Positions 19,543 to 28,830 of a DNA stretch of 64,000 nucleotides are shown one piece after another. Source of the DNA: Gilliamella sp. Choc4-2 (GTDB lineage Bacteria > Pseudomonadota > Gammaproteobacteria > Enterobacterales > Orbaceae); assembly GCF_001690355.1 (NCBI RefSeq), contig NZ_LZHG01000060.1, positions 124,001-188,000 on the forward strand. Direction: 5' to 3'. The notes beneath the pieces are model-generated. The model saw nothing but the letters and a program-made list of their open reading frames with translations, was not told the origin of the DNA and did no database searches. Made by a program: the position numbers and the translations under genes. Within the stretch, counting starts at the first letter, position 1. Each line of letters starts with the position of its first letter.

Positions 19543-19545
19543 CTT

Positions 19546-19573
19546 ATTATCCATTTTTTTTCGTTTTAGTCAA
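19546..19573 (-). promoter_or_regulatory. Promoter of the candidate sRNA
   Basis: Reading the minus strand, TTGACT (19568-19573) is followed after 16 bp by GATAAT (19546-19551), or after 18 bp by TAATAA (19544-19549). Both boxes are near sigma-70 consensus. The predicted start is near 19542. Confidence 0.6.
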
Positions 19574-19929
19574 CGTTTTTATTTGTTTTTTTATTTATTT
19601 AAAAATCGTTCAAAACAGAAGCAATATCAAATAAAATCTAGCAAAAACCAGCTGCTAATAAATAAATCAAGATTTAATTCTAAAAAACAAGTATTTGACA
19701 TATATCAAATAAATTATAAAAATCAAATTAAAACAATTAAAAAACAAAATTTACCAATAAAAAACATCGATAATCCAAAAGAAAAACATAGAAACATTAT
19801 TTTTTTAAAAAATTGCAGACAACGTATTTTAATAATTGAAATAATGAAATCATCAAAATATAAAACGAAAATCACTTACAAATATTAATAAAATCACATT
19901 TTTATATGATTTTTTCATTAGACGAAATA

Positions 19930-19958
19930 TGTAAAACTTGTAAAATATACACTATAAT
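19930..19958 (+). promoter_or_regulatory. Putative promoter and operator-like repeat of the S24-type regulator
   Basis: A perfect -10 TATAAT lies at 19953-19958, 36 bp before the regulator ATG. Upstream, the heptamer TGTAAAA occurs twice with 9-bp periodicity (19930-19936 and 19939-19945), overlapping the -35 position. This is a plausible autoregulatory operator, but that is an inference. Confidence 0.4.
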
Positions 19959-19993
19959 TGGAAAACGGATGAAATAACAAAAATGAGTTAGAA

Positions 19994-20683
19994 ATGAATA
20001 TGATTAAAAATAAAAATGTTAAAACATTTAAAGATAGATTACATAGCTCAATGCAAGGTTTATCTGTTTCAGCCTTTGCTAAAAAATGTGATATGTCTGA
20101 AACAGTCATTCGAGACTATTTATCAGGGAAAACATACCCATCACTAACACGCTTAGAAGTTATTGCAGAAAAATGTAATGTTTCTTTTAACTGGCTTGCT
20201 ACTGGTTACAAATTAGAAGTTTTAGGCTCAAAAGATGATGAAAATGTTTACAATGAAAATATCTACCGTGTTCCTGTTTATAGAAAACAGTTGCCTACTA
20301 AAGAAGAAGCTCAAATGCAACGTTATGTTCGTGAAACTCCACCTGTCATGAATTACCCTATTGTAGAAGGTTGGGCCTCCCATCGAGGGTTAGACATCAA
20401 AAAGTTACTCATATATTGGGCAAAGGGCGATCTAATGTCGCCCGAAATAAACAATAACAATGGTCTTATTATTAATACGGAAATAGGTGATATTGTTGAT
20501 GGTGCAATTTATCTGATTGAATATGAAGATATTACCTTTCTAAGAAAAGTACGCTTAACTCTCGATGGGTGGCTGTTAATTTGTAATAATAGTGAGTATC
20601 CAACAATTGAAGTACCAAAAACAAACTTTCATAAATATCACATTGTTGGTCGTATTGTACAGATCATTAAAGATATTTTTTAA
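19994..20683 (+). CDS. HTH-XRE regulator with degenerate S24 (LexA/CI-like) domain
   Basis: The 229-residue protein has an N-terminal XRE helix-turn-helix (about residues 23-71, LSVSAFAKKCDMSETVIRDY and GKTYPSLTRLEVIAEKCNVS). A C-terminal S24-peptidase-like domain (about 140-229) contains KGDLMSPEI and GDIVDGAIYLIEY. In LexA/CI proteins the first of these reads GDSM with the nucleophilic Ser; here that position is Leu147. The catalytic Lys position aligns with Leu183 (TFLRKV). The domain is therefore probably dimerisation-only and not self-cleaving. It resembles phage repressor C proteins, but no phage genes adjoin it. A hairpin terminator follows. Target genes are unknown; the next gene is an ABC transporter. 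Confidence 0.75.
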   Translation: MNMIKNKNVKTFKDRLHSSMQGLSVSAFAKKCDMSETVIRDYLSGKTYPSLTRLEVIAEKCNVSFNWLATGYKLEVLGSKDDENVYNENIYRVPVYRKQLPTKEEAQMQRYVRETPPVMNYPIVEGWASHRGLDIKKLLIYWAKGDLMSPEINNNNGLIINTEIGDIVDGAIYLIEYEDITFLRKVRLTLDGWLLICNNSEYPTIEVPKTNFHKYHIVGRIVQIIKDIF

Positions 20684-20729
20684 TCACTTTTAATAGCTAT
20701 ATACTAACTTTCAAGATATAATCTGGACA

Positions 20730-20757
20730 GAGGAAATAACAAGCAAATTATTTCCTC
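20730..20757 (+). terminator. Hairpin after the S24-type regulator
   Basis: GAGGAAATAA (20730-20739) and TTATTTCCTC (20748-20757) form a perfect 10-bp stem with an 8-nt loop, 47 bp after the regulator stop. There is no U-run, so its terminator strength is uncertain. Confidence 0.55.
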
Positions 20758-20936
20758 ACTAATTATCCAACATTTATTACTTTCACAAAAACAGAAAGTC
20801 AATTAAATGATATTTATTTAAAGTTTCAAACAAAAAATTAGTGCGATAATGATTTACATCTACCTACACTATCCCAATATTTTAATATCATTGATAACCT
20901 ATCAATGAATGAACGTTATTACTAATTAGGTCTTAT

Positions 20937-22772
20937 ATGTATAGATTTTTTGAAAAATTAGTATCACCTTATCCTATAGATGAACCTAAACCAATATCTA
21001 AAAACTTTTTTAGTTTTATATGGCACTCAACCAAAGGTACTCGCTTATTTATGTTACTGCTAATTATCCTCAGTGGATTAGGTGGTGCATTTGAAGCTTT
21101 TTTATTTGCCGCTCTCGGTAAAGTTGTTGATTCTCTATCAGAAGTCGAATCAAGTAAATTTTGGCAACAAGAAAAGATAACATTAATATCATTAGCCTTG
21201 ATAATTTTAGCAAGTACATTAATAATTGGTTTGCAAACTATAATAAAGCACCAATGTCTTGCCGGTAACTTTCCGATGAGAATGCGTTGGGTTTTACATA
21301 GATTAATATTGAACCAAAATATGCATTTTTTCCAAGATGATTTTGCTGGTCGAATATCATCAAAAGTGATGCAAACAGCACTTGCTGTTAGAGATACCTG
21401 CTTTTTAGTATCTGATATTTTCATATACGTTTTTATTTCGTTTATTACTATGGCAGCAATTATTGGTCAATTAGAACCTCGGTTATTATTACCATTTTTA
21501 GGCTGGAGCTTGCTCTATGGAATAGCAATGTACTACTTTATTCCACGCCTAAGTAAAATTGCCAGTATACAAGCTGATGCGCGTTCGACTATGACAGGAA
21601 GAGTCACAGATGCTTACACGAATATTATGACAGTAAAGCTGTTTTCACACTCAGGTAATGAAGCTAAATACGCTAGAGAATCAATGGATGAATTTTTGGC
21701 TACTGTCAATAAGCAAATGCGGTTAGTGAGTAGTTTTGAAATTGTTAACCATTTACTTTCTGTTTCACTAATACTAAGCACGACAGGGGTTGCCCTATGG
21801 TTATGGACAAATCAATTAGTTGGCATTGGAGCTATTGCAACAACAACAGCTGTTACCCTACGATTAAATGGTTTCTCACATTGGATTATGTGGGAAATGG
21901 CTGCTTTATTTGAAAATATTGGTGTGGTTAAAGATGGAATTAATACATTTTCTGACGCAAAAACGGAGGTTGATAAACCCGGTACAGCTAACCTTAATAT
22001 TACTCAGGGAAGAATTGAATTTAAACATATCTACTTTAACTATGATGAAAAAAGAGATAAATCTATTATTGAAGATTTAAATTTAACTATCAACCCTGGA
22101 GAAAAAATTGGTTTAGTAGGTCGTTCAGGTGCAGGAAAATCAACGCTTATTAATTTACTACTTCGCTTTTACACTTTAAAAAGTGGCGAAATCATTATCG
22201 ACGATCAAAATATTACAACAGTAAACCAAGAAAGTTTGCGCGCTCAAATTGGTATGGTGACCCAAGATACATCACTATTACATCGATCAGTACGAGAAAA
22301 CTTACTTTACGGAAATAATGAAGCGACGGAAGATGAAATGATCAAAGCAGCCAAAAAAGCCCATGTCGATAGTTTTATCCAAACCTTAGTTGATGCTAAT
22401 GGTAGAACTGGCTATGATGCTTTTGTTGGTGAGCGAGGTATAAAATTATCAGGAGGGCAAAGACAACGTATTGCAATTGCTAGAGTGATTCTTAAAAATG
22501 CCCCTATTTTATTATTAGACGAAGCCACAAGCGCACTAGATTCTGAAATAGAACAAGCGATACAAGAAAGTTTGTATACATTAATGGAAGGTAAAACCGT
22601 TATTGCTATTGCTCATCGTTTATCCACTATCGCAGCAATGGATAGAATAATTGTTCTTGATCAGGGAAAAATCATTGAACAAGGCACACATCAAGAGCTA
22701 CTTGAAAAAAATGGACTCTATACAAATCTTTGGAAACACCAAAGCGGCGGTTTTTTGCCAGAAAATTTATAA
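20937..22772 (+). CDS. ABC half-transporter (fused permease and ATPase, ABCB/MsbA class)
   Basis: The 611-residue protein has an N-terminal six-span transmembrane domain (about residues 30-330) and a C-terminal nucleotide-binding domain. The latter shows Walker A GLVGRSGAGKST, signature LSGGQRQRIAIARV, Walker B PILLLDEATSALD and switch IAHRLSTIA. Such half-transporters act as homodimeric exporters of lipids, drugs or peptides. It is not MsbA itself, since the first 60 residues and the spans differ. The substrate cannot be named. It is preceded by the orphan S24-type regulator on the same strand at 253 bp, so a regulatory link is possible but unproven. Confidence 0.88.
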   Translation: MYRFFEKLVSPYPIDEPKPISKNFFSFIWHSTKGTRLFMLLLIILSGLGGAFEAFLFAALGKVVDSLSEVESSKFWQQEKITLISLALIILASTLIIGLQTIIKHQCLAGNFPMRMRWVLHRLILNQNMHFFQDDFAGRISSKVMQTALAVRDTCFLVSDIFIYVFISFITMAAIIGQLEPRLLLPFLGWSLLYGIAMYYFIPRLSKIASIQADARSTMTGRVTDAYTNIMTVKLFSHSGNEAKYARESMDEFLATVNKQMRLVSSFEIVNHLLSVSLILSTTGVALWLWTNQLVGIGAIATTTAVTLRLNGFSHWIMWEMAALFENIGVVKDGINTFSDAKTEVDKPGTANLNITQGRIEFKHIYFNYDEKRDKSIIEDLNLTINPGEKIGLVGRSGAGKSTLINLLLRFYTLKSGEIIIDDQNITTVNQESLRAQIGMVTQDTSLLHRSVRENLLYGNNEATEDEMIKAAKKAHVDSFIQTLVDANGRTGYDAFVGERGIKLSGGQRQRIAIARVILKNAPILLLDEATSALDSEIEQAIQESLYTLMEGKTVIAIAHRLSTIAAMDRIIVLDQGKIIEQGTHQELLEKNGLYTNLWKHQSGGFLPENL

Positions 22773-22794
22773 ATAAAATCAACTAAAATATAAA

Positions 22795-22816
22795 CGCATA
22801 TATCACTATATATGCG
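22795..22816. terminator. Hairpin between convergent ABC transporter and dacB
   Basis: CGCATATA (22795-22802) pairs with TATATGCG (22809-22816) around a 6-nt loop, midway in the 57-bp gap between two convergent genes. No U-run is present on either side. A bidirectional terminator is plausible from position. Confidence 0.45.
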
Positions 22817-22829
22817 CTATCAGGTTACA

Positions 22830-24266
22830 TTAATTGATAAAGTTTTTATAAAAATCTGATTCAAACCTCATAATCGCGCTATTTTTAGGTTCAATAGGGT
22901 TATCAGCATGATATCCCGATAGTAATTGAACGAATGCAATATATTTGCCATCTGATTTTTGAATAAAACCAGCTAAGTTATAACTACCTTGTATATATCC
23001 TGTTTTAGCGCGTACAGCTTCTTTAAGAGGTGATTCAATAAAACTTTTACGATATTGCAATGTACCATCAGTTCCCGCAATGGGAAGTTTCTCAATAATA
23101 CCCAATTCAGCATTATGAGCCGAAATATACTGTAAAATTTCCATCATTTTATTAGCACTAACTAAATTCAATCTTGATAAACCAGAGCCATCTACAATGA
23201 CCAGATTTTCAAGATCAATACCGGCTTTTTTTCGTAAAATTTGCTTAACAGCATCGCCGCTATTTCGCCATGTGCCTTGTATATTATAATAGTGAGCCCC
23301 CAATGTTCTGAAAATGGCATCAGCATATAAATTATTCGATTTTTTAAGCATAATAGTTAACAGTTCTGAAAGAGGAGCTGACTGGTTTGTAGCTAATAAT
23401 ATAAGTTTGGAAGTTATTTTTTGATTGCTCTGTGTAATAATCCCAGTAAAAGTCATTTTTTGTTTCTTAAGTTCATTTTTTAAAATTGCAGAAAAATAAT
23501 GAACTCCATCTAATATAGCAAATTTAAGTGGTATTTTTTTTGAACTAGTAGCAATACAACCTGATAGGTAATAATTATTTTTGGCAGAGTAGCTAACATC
23601 TAATTCACAATATTTATCATTCAAATCTTTACTAGATTTTGCAATAGTTCTTACATCCCCCATTACTGTAACAGGAATACCAATTGGAATCGAAATAGAC
23701 GCTTTTCCACCGATTTTACTTGGCGTAACTGATGCAAAAAAGCAGTTATTATCAATAATTGCAGCGGATGGAGGAGCATTATAACAAGCAGTTAAATTAT
23801 TCCATGACCATCCTTCAGCTTTATCGTGACTTGTAAAAATTGAAGTATCTAAAATAATTTTTCCCGATATCTTTTCAATCCCTTTTTGGCGTAATGCAGA
23901 AAGCATAGTTTGCAGCCGATTTCGACTAAAGGTTGGATCACCACTTAATTTAATTATTAAATCACCATTTAACTGTTTATGACTAATTAAACCATTAGTT
24001 AACATTTGTGTTTCAAATCGAAAATCACTACCTAACTCAAGCTCTGCTGCAAGAGCAGTTATGATTTTTTGAATACTAGCCGGTTGTTTAAATTGATCAC
24101 TCTTGTATTGGGCCAAAGTTGTAGGCTGCCTTCCAACAGATTGAACCAGAATGGATATATCGCTTCCTTTAGGTAAAGTAGAAATATAAGGTTCAACTGA
24201 TAACGCTTGCACTAAACTAGATAAAAAAGAAAGAACAAAAACACAAATTGCTTTGAATTTTTTCAT
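22830..24266 (-). CDS. dacB: D-alanyl-D-alanine carboxypeptidase/endopeptidase (PBP4)
   Basis: I place the start at the ATG at 24266, which opens a signal peptide (MKKFKAICVFVLSFLSSLVQA); an upstream in-frame start would bury it. The mature protein shows the penicillin-binding motifs in order: SIQK (the SXXK nucleophile, in KQPASIQKIITALAAEL), SNN in KKSNNLYAD, and KTG in RAKTGYIQGSYNLAGF. The domain insertions and length (478 residues) match E. coli DacB. It trims peptidoglycan cross-links in the periplasm. It converges on the ABC transporter and diverges from the TerC/Alx-type gene. Confidence 0.95.
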   Translation of the reverse strand: MKKFKAICVFVLSFLSSLVQALSVEPYISTLPKGSDISILVQSVGRQPTTLAQYKSDQFKQPASIQKIITALAAELELGSDFRFETQMLTNGLISHKQLNGDLIIKLSGDPTFSRNRLQTMLSALRQKGIEKISGKIILDTSIFTSHDKAEGWSWNNLTACYNAPPSAAIIDNNCFFASVTPSKIGGKASISIPIGIPVTVMGDVRTIAKSSKDLNDKYCELDVSYSAKNNYYLSGCIATSSKKIPLKFAILDGVHYFSAILKNELKKQKMTFTGIITQSNQKITSKLILLATNQSAPLSELLTIMLKKSNNLYADAIFRTLGAHYYNIQGTWRNSGDAVKQILRKKAGIDLENLVIVDGSGLSRLNLVSANKMMEILQYISAHNAELGIIEKLPIAGTDGTLQYRKSFIESPLKEAVRAKTGYIQGSYNLAGFIQKSDGKYIAFVQLLSGYHADNPIEPKNSAIMRFESDFYKNFIN

Positions 24267-24436
24267 TGAAATCGGCTCAAAATGGTTTTTAATAAAGAAG
24301 TTAACTACAAATATAGCTTTTTTTGTTATGCCTATCAATATATACTCAATCCGTTTTATTAATATATTCCATTAAAATAATAAAAATAGCTATTGAAATT
24401 ATTTCAATACAAAATTTAACTTTAGGTGATAATAAC

Positions 24437-25456
24437 ATGATTCAACATTTATTAGGTTTTCCAATTGAAACAGTACTAGTTTTCATTATATTGGCTTTAA
24501 CTGCAATCGTTATTGATTTGTTTGCTCATCATAATGATAAACCGATAAGCTTAAATAATGCTATTGTTTGGTCACTATTTTGGATTGCTATTGCTTTGGC
24601 TTTTTCACTCTATTTATACCTTCATCACGGAAGCTCTATTGCAAGCCTATTTATTACTGGTTATATATTGGAAAAGGCACTCTCAGTGGATAATCTTTTT
24701 GTCATTATGGCTATTTTTTCATGGTTTGGCATTCCTGATAATTATCGTCATCGCTTACTCTATTGGGGAGTAATTGGTGCTATTATATTCCGCGCTATTT
24801 TTGTGATAATTGGTTCCAGTTTATTATCATTAGGGCCATGGATGGAATTATTATTCTCTGCTATAGTTGCTTTCACTGGGATAATGATGTTAAAAAATCA
24901 AGGAAAGAATCATGAAATAAAGGATTATTCAGAACATTTTGCTTATCGCATCGCAAAACGCATTTTACCATCTTATCCCAAAATTGTTGGCCACCATTTT
25001 TTATTAACACAAAAACAGCTCAATGCTGAACTGGCAAAATCAGGAGATGCTGAATTTGTTAGTAAATTCTCCAAAAATATTTTATATACTACCCCGCTGT
25101 TTTTATGCATTGTTGTAATTGAACTTAGCGACGTAATGTTTGCTTTTGATTCTGTGCCAGCTATAATCGCCGTTAGCCAAGAGCCATTCATTGTTTATAG
25201 CGCTATGATCTTTGCCATTTTAGGGTTGAGAACAATGTACTTTGTTTTAGAAGCTATGCAACAATATTTAGTCCACCTTAGTAAAGCTGTAACCTATTTG
25301 TTGTTTTTTATTGCCTTCAAATTAGCTTTCAATGCTAGCAACCACCTATTTGGGTATAACATCAATATTAGCCCAACTAATAGCCTTTATATCGTGTTAG
25401 GCATTTTAACTTTGGGAATTATTGCAAGCTTCATCTGGCCAGAAAAAAATAAATAA
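24437..25456 (+). CDS. TerC/Alx-family integral membrane protein
   Basis: The start is the ATG at 24437, with Shine-Dalgarno AGGTGA 8 bp upstream; earlier in-frame starts add unlike sequence. The 339-residue protein has about nine spans. The two conserved acidic motifs EKALSVDNLFVIM (about residues 80-92) and ELSDVMFAFDSVPAI (about 225-239) define the TerC/Alx family. E. coli Alx and related MntX-like proteins are tied to alkaline pH and manganese export. I looked for a yybP-ykoY/PRE riboswitch in the 100 bp upstream and saw none. Function in metal efflux is an inference from the family. Confidence 0.85.
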   Translation: MIQHLLGFPIETVLVFIILALTAIVIDLFAHHNDKPISLNNAIVWSLFWIAIALAFSLYLYLHHGSSIASLFITGYILEKALSVDNLFVIMAIFSWFGIPDNYRHRLLYWGVIGAIIFRAIFVIIGSSLLSLGPWMELLFSAIVAFTGIMMLKNQGKNHEIKDYSEHFAYRIAKRILPSYPKIVGHHFLLTQKQLNAELAKSGDAEFVSKFSKNILYTTPLFLCIVVIELSDVMFAFDSVPAIIAVSQEPFIVYSAMIFAILGLRTMYFVLEAMQQYLVHLSKAVTYLLFFIAFKLAFNASNHLFGYNINISPTNSLYIVLGILTLGIIASFIWPEKNK

Positions 25457-25497
25457 TAGTTATGAAGATATTGGCAGGCATTCCTGCCATTTAAAAA

Positions 25498-26877
25498 TCA
25501 AAATTTATTACGTTTTAAAGAACGTAAATAATAACTTATACCTAAAATGATAAACCAAATTGGTGTGGCAATTAAAGCTTGTCGTGTATCAGATTCCAAA
25601 GTAAGAAGCACAATCACAAAGGCAAAAAAAGCTAAACAGACATAACACATCAAAATACCACCTGGCATTTTAAATTGTGATTGCTGATGTAAAGTAGCTT
25701 TTTTGCGTCGATAAGCTATATAAGAAATTAGAATCATTGACCAAATATACATAAATAAAATGGCTGAAATCGTAGTCACAATAGTAAATGCATGCATAAC
25801 ATTGGGTACAAAATAAATTAATACCACCCCACCAAATAAACAAGAGCACGAAAAGATTAATCCATTAGCTGGCACAGAACGACTAGACAACTTACCAAAA
25901 GGTTCCGGCGCATCTTGTTTTTTAGCAAGTCCAAATAACATTCGGCTTGTTGAGTAAATTCCACTGTTCGCTGATGATGCAGCTGATGTCAATACAACAA
26001 AATTGATAATACTTGCGGCAGCAGGTAAACCTATTAAAGTAAATAATTCAACAAATGGGCTTTTATTCGGTGAAATTAGCTTCCATGGCGTTACACTCAT
26101 AATAATAATTAACGCAAAAACATAAAAAAAGATAATACGAGCAGGCACAGAATTAATAGCTCGTGGTAGGTTTTTCTTAGGATCGATTGTTTCTGCGGCT
26201 GTTGTACCTACAAGTTCAATTCCCACAAAAGCAAAAATGGCAATTTGAAACCCAGCAAAAAAACCCATAGTACCATGAGGGAAAAAACCACCAAATTTCC
26301 ATAAATTGGAAAATGCAGATATTGTATTAGTTTGTTCAGAATGGTAAGAGGTTAAAATTAATACTATACCAATAGCTATTAACGCCAAAATCGCAATAAT
26401 CTTAATCATCGAAAACCAAAATTCTGTTTCACCAAACATTTTTACTGTTAATAAATTTAAGGTTAATAATAAAACAACCGTTAATAACATTGGTATCCAT
26501 GATTGTAGTTCAGGTATCCAATGTTGCACATATCCTGAAATGGCGACAACATCAGCAATTCCAGTAATAACCCAACAAAACCAATAAGTCCAACCAGTAA
26601 AAAAACCAGCGCAAGGTCCTAGTAGATCATTAGCAAAATCACTAAAAGATTTATATCTTAAATTAGAAAGCAGAATTTCACCCATTGCTCTCATGACAAA
26701 AAAAAGCATAAAACCTATGATTATATAAACAAATACAATCGACGGTCCAGCAAGGCTAATCGTTTTTCCTGAGCCCATAAATAGCCCGGTACCAATAGCA
26801 CCACTAATTGCAATTAATTGGATATGCCGATTAGATAGGTTTCGCTTTAGATCATTGTTTGAGGATGTAATGCTCAT
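25498..26877 (-). CDS. cycA: D-serine/D-alanine/glycine:H+ symporter CycA
   Basis: I use the ATG at 26877, because AGGTGA lies 8 bp upstream; a GTG at 26889 would overlap this Shine-Dalgarno. The 459-residue amino acid-polyamine-organocation permease has twelve spans. It is very close to E. coli CycA, including NRHIQLIAISGAIGTGLFMG, FAGFQIAIFAFVGIELVG and SAASSANSGIYSTSRMLFG. It takes up glycine, D-alanine, D-serine and L-alanine across the inner membrane. It is monocistronic and divergent from mltA. Confidence 0.93.
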   Translation of the reverse strand: MSITSSNNDLKRNLSNRHIQLIAISGAIGTGLFMGSGKTISLAGPSIVFVYIIIGFMLFFVMRAMGEILLSNLRYKSFSDFANDLLGPCAGFFTGWTYWFCWVITGIADVVAISGYVQHWIPELQSWIPMLLTVVLLLTLNLLTVKMFGETEFWFSMIKIIAILALIAIGIVLILTSYHSEQTNTISAFSNLWKFGGFFPHGTMGFFAGFQIAIFAFVGIELVGTTAAETIDPKKNLPRAINSVPARIIFFYVFALIIIMSVTPWKLISPNKSPFVELFTLIGLPAAASIINFVVLTSAASSANSGIYSTSRMLFGLAKKQDAPEPFGKLSSRSVPANGLIFSCSCLFGGVVLIYFVPNVMHAFTIVTTISAILFMYIWSMILISYIAYRRKKATLHQQSQFKMPGGILMCYVCLAFFAFVIVLLTLESDTRQALIATPIWFIILGISYYLRSLKRNKF

Positions 26878-27069
26878 CGCTATTATCACCTTTTATTTCG
26901 AAATTTTTTCGATTTTATAAAGAATATAGAAATATAAAGTTTATCCCTGCAAACCGCAAGCTGAAATATTATGAAAACTTTTTATGCCGACATAAAATTA
27001 ACAGTAGTTTCTTATAAAAGAATTGTGTAGCATAACAAACCATGCTTATTACTTAAACAAATCATTAGA

Positions 27070-28146
27070 ATGCAAAAGAATAACTACTGTGACTATTTTT
27101 ATTTGGCACCTATTTTATTTATTCTATTATTAGCTGGCTGTCAAAACAATAAAATTGAACAAGGTCAAAGATATACTGAAGGTAAGCTATCTTCATCTTT
27201 CAATATTACATACCCTCAATTAGCTATTCCTATAAATATTTCAGATTATGTTATACAAATTGAAAAAATCAAAACTTATTCACCATCTTTATATCATAAA
27301 AATAAACATATTTATAATGCCATTGACTCTTGGATTAACCGTTCTTTAGGAACTGATGAATTTGATAAGGTTGGGTTGAAAAGTTATGAAATGGAAGGCC
27401 AAGACGGCTACGGAAATGTACATTTAACCGGCTATTATACACCCGTTATAAAAGCAAAGCATAAGCCAACTAGCGAATTCAAATATCCGATTTATAAATT
27501 TCCTAATCGATTAAAAGGCAGATTACCAAGTCGAGAGCAAATCTATAATGGCGCACTATCAGGAAAAGGGCTAGAAATTGCTTACAGTAATTCATTAATG
27601 GACAATTTTATTATGGAGGTTCAAGGTAGTGCTTATATTGATTTTGAAGATGGTTCTCCATTAGTTTTCTTTTGTTTTAGCGGAAAAAATGGATATGAAT
27701 ATTCTAGTATAGGAAGATTATTAGTTGAACAAGGGGAAATCGATAAAGAAAATGTTTCAATACAAGCCATCAAAAATTGGGCCCAAAATAAAAGTGAAAA
27801 AAGACTTAAAGAATTACTAGTACAAAACCGTTCATTTGTTTTTTTTAAACCTCAACATAATACCGAAGTAAAAGGCGCTGCAGCAATACCTTTAGTTGCA
27901 AATGCATCTGTAGCTTCAGATAAAGTAGTTGTGCCAATAGGATCTGTCGTCCTAGTCGATGTACCACTCCTTGATGACGATGGAATATATAGAGATAGAC
28001 GAGAAGTTCGTTTAATGGTCGCACTTGACGTTGGTGGTGCGATAAAAGGTCAGCATTTTGATCTTTATCTTGGTGTAGGAGACAAAGCCGGTAAATTGGC
28101 TGGTTATTATAACCACTTTGGGCGTGCATGGGTCATCAAGCCTTAA
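27070..28146 (+). CDS. mltA: Membrane-bound lytic murein transglycosylase A
   Basis: The 358-residue protein starts with a lipoprotein signal whose lipobox LLAGC puts the lipidated cysteine at residue 24. The following residue is Gln, which favours outer-membrane sorting. Family segments are visible: LTGYYTPVIKAKHKP, LEIAYSNSLMDNFIMEVQGSAYIDFEDG and, at the C-terminus, the 3D domain with MVALDVGGAIKGQHFDLYLG containing the catalytic Asp. MltA cleaves glycan strands producing anhydromuropeptides. The ATG lacks a strong Shine-Dalgarno. Confidence 0.94.
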   Translation: MQKNNYCDYFYLAPILFILLLAGCQNNKIEQGQRYTEGKLSSSFNITYPQLAIPINISDYVIQIEKIKTYSPSLYHKNKHIYNAIDSWINRSLGTDEFDKVGLKSYEMEGQDGYGNVHLTGYYTPVIKAKHKPTSEFKYPIYKFPNRLKGRLPSREQIYNGALSGKGLEIAYSNSLMDNFIMEVQGSAYIDFEDGSPLVFFCFSGKNGYEYSSIGRLLVEQGEIDKENVSIQAIKNWAQNKSEKRLKELLVQNRSFVFFKPQHNTEVKGAAAIPLVANASVASDKVVVPIGSVVLVDVPLLDDDGIYRDRREVRLMVALDVGGAIKGQHFDLYLGVGDKAGKLAGYYNHFGRAWVIKP

Positions 28147-28215
28147 ATTACTAACATCGACGGCATGGGAAGAACCTGTTAAAATGAAAAATAAAAATTT
28201 TATTAAGGACAATTC

Positions 28216-28797
28216 ATGAGACTATGCGATCGAGATATCGAAATATATTTACAAAATGGTAAATTAAAGATTACACCACAACCTGCAGCTAATTGTATTA
28301 ATGGCGCAACAGTCGACGTCAGATTAGGCAATCAGTTTCGTACTTTCAGAGAACATACTACACCCTATATAGATTTAAGCGGACCAAAAGAAGAAGTTTC
28401 AGCTGTTTTGGAACAAGTAATGAGTGAGGAAATAGTACTCCCCAAAGATGGTATATTTTACCTTCATCCTGGGGAATTAGCGCTAGCGGTTACATTAGAA
28501 TCGGTTACAATTCCAGATGATTTAGTCGGATGGTTAGACGGGAGATCATCACTTGCTAGGCTTGGGCTTATGGTTCATGTGACAGCACATAGAATTGATC
28601 CTGGTTGGCAAGGACAAATTGTACTTGAATTTTATAATTCAGGGAAAATTCCACTCGCACTTAGACCAGGCATGACAATCGGTGCGCTTAGCTTTGAAAC
28701 ACTAACAGGACCTGCTGAAAAACCATACAACCGTCGTCAAGATGCAAAATATAAAGACCAACATGGTGCAGTTGCTAGTCGTATTGATAAAGACTAA
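28216..28797 (+). CDS. dcd: dCTP deaminase
   Basis: The 193-residue length equals E. coli Dcd. The trimer-fold motifs [15 protein letters not shown], the substrate-binding [26 protein letters not shown] and the catalytic glutamate in LEFYNSG are all present. It converts dCTP to dUTP in thymidylate supply. A strong Shine-Dalgarno (TAAGGA) precedes the ATG. The dcd-asmA order is conserved from E. coli, and asmA follows after 33 bp. Confidence 0.97.
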   Translation: MRLCDRDIEIYLQNGKLKITPQPAANCINGATVDVRLGNQFRTFREHTTPYIDLSGPKEEVSAVLEQVMSEEIVLPKDGIFYLHPGELALAVTLESVTIPDDLVGWLDGRSSLARLGLMVHVTAHRIDPGWQGQIVLEFYNSGKIPLALRPGMTIGALSFETLTGPAEKPYNRRQDAKYKDQHGAVASRIDKD

Positions 28798-28830
28798 AAT
28801 AATTCATAACGTTAATCAAGGAATATTAAT

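Noticed and set aside
19524-19634. Plus-strand 36-codon hydrophobic ORF with a Shine-Dalgarno-like AAGGAAAG upstream.
   Set aside because: It is antisense to the candidate sRNA, and its apparent ribosome site is the complement of the sRNA's CU-rich seed. The sRNA signals (promoter, hairpin, T9) are stronger.
19583-19888. 101-codon Lys/Asn/Ile-rich plus-strand ORF with a TTG start.
   Set aside because: No Shine-Dalgarno, poor start codon, composition expected from AT-rich non-coding DNA, and no recognisable motif.
24340-24436. A yybP-ykoY (manganese/PRE) riboswitch before the TerC/Alx-type gene.
   Set aside because: None of the conserved blocks is visible and the leader is too short and AT-rich.
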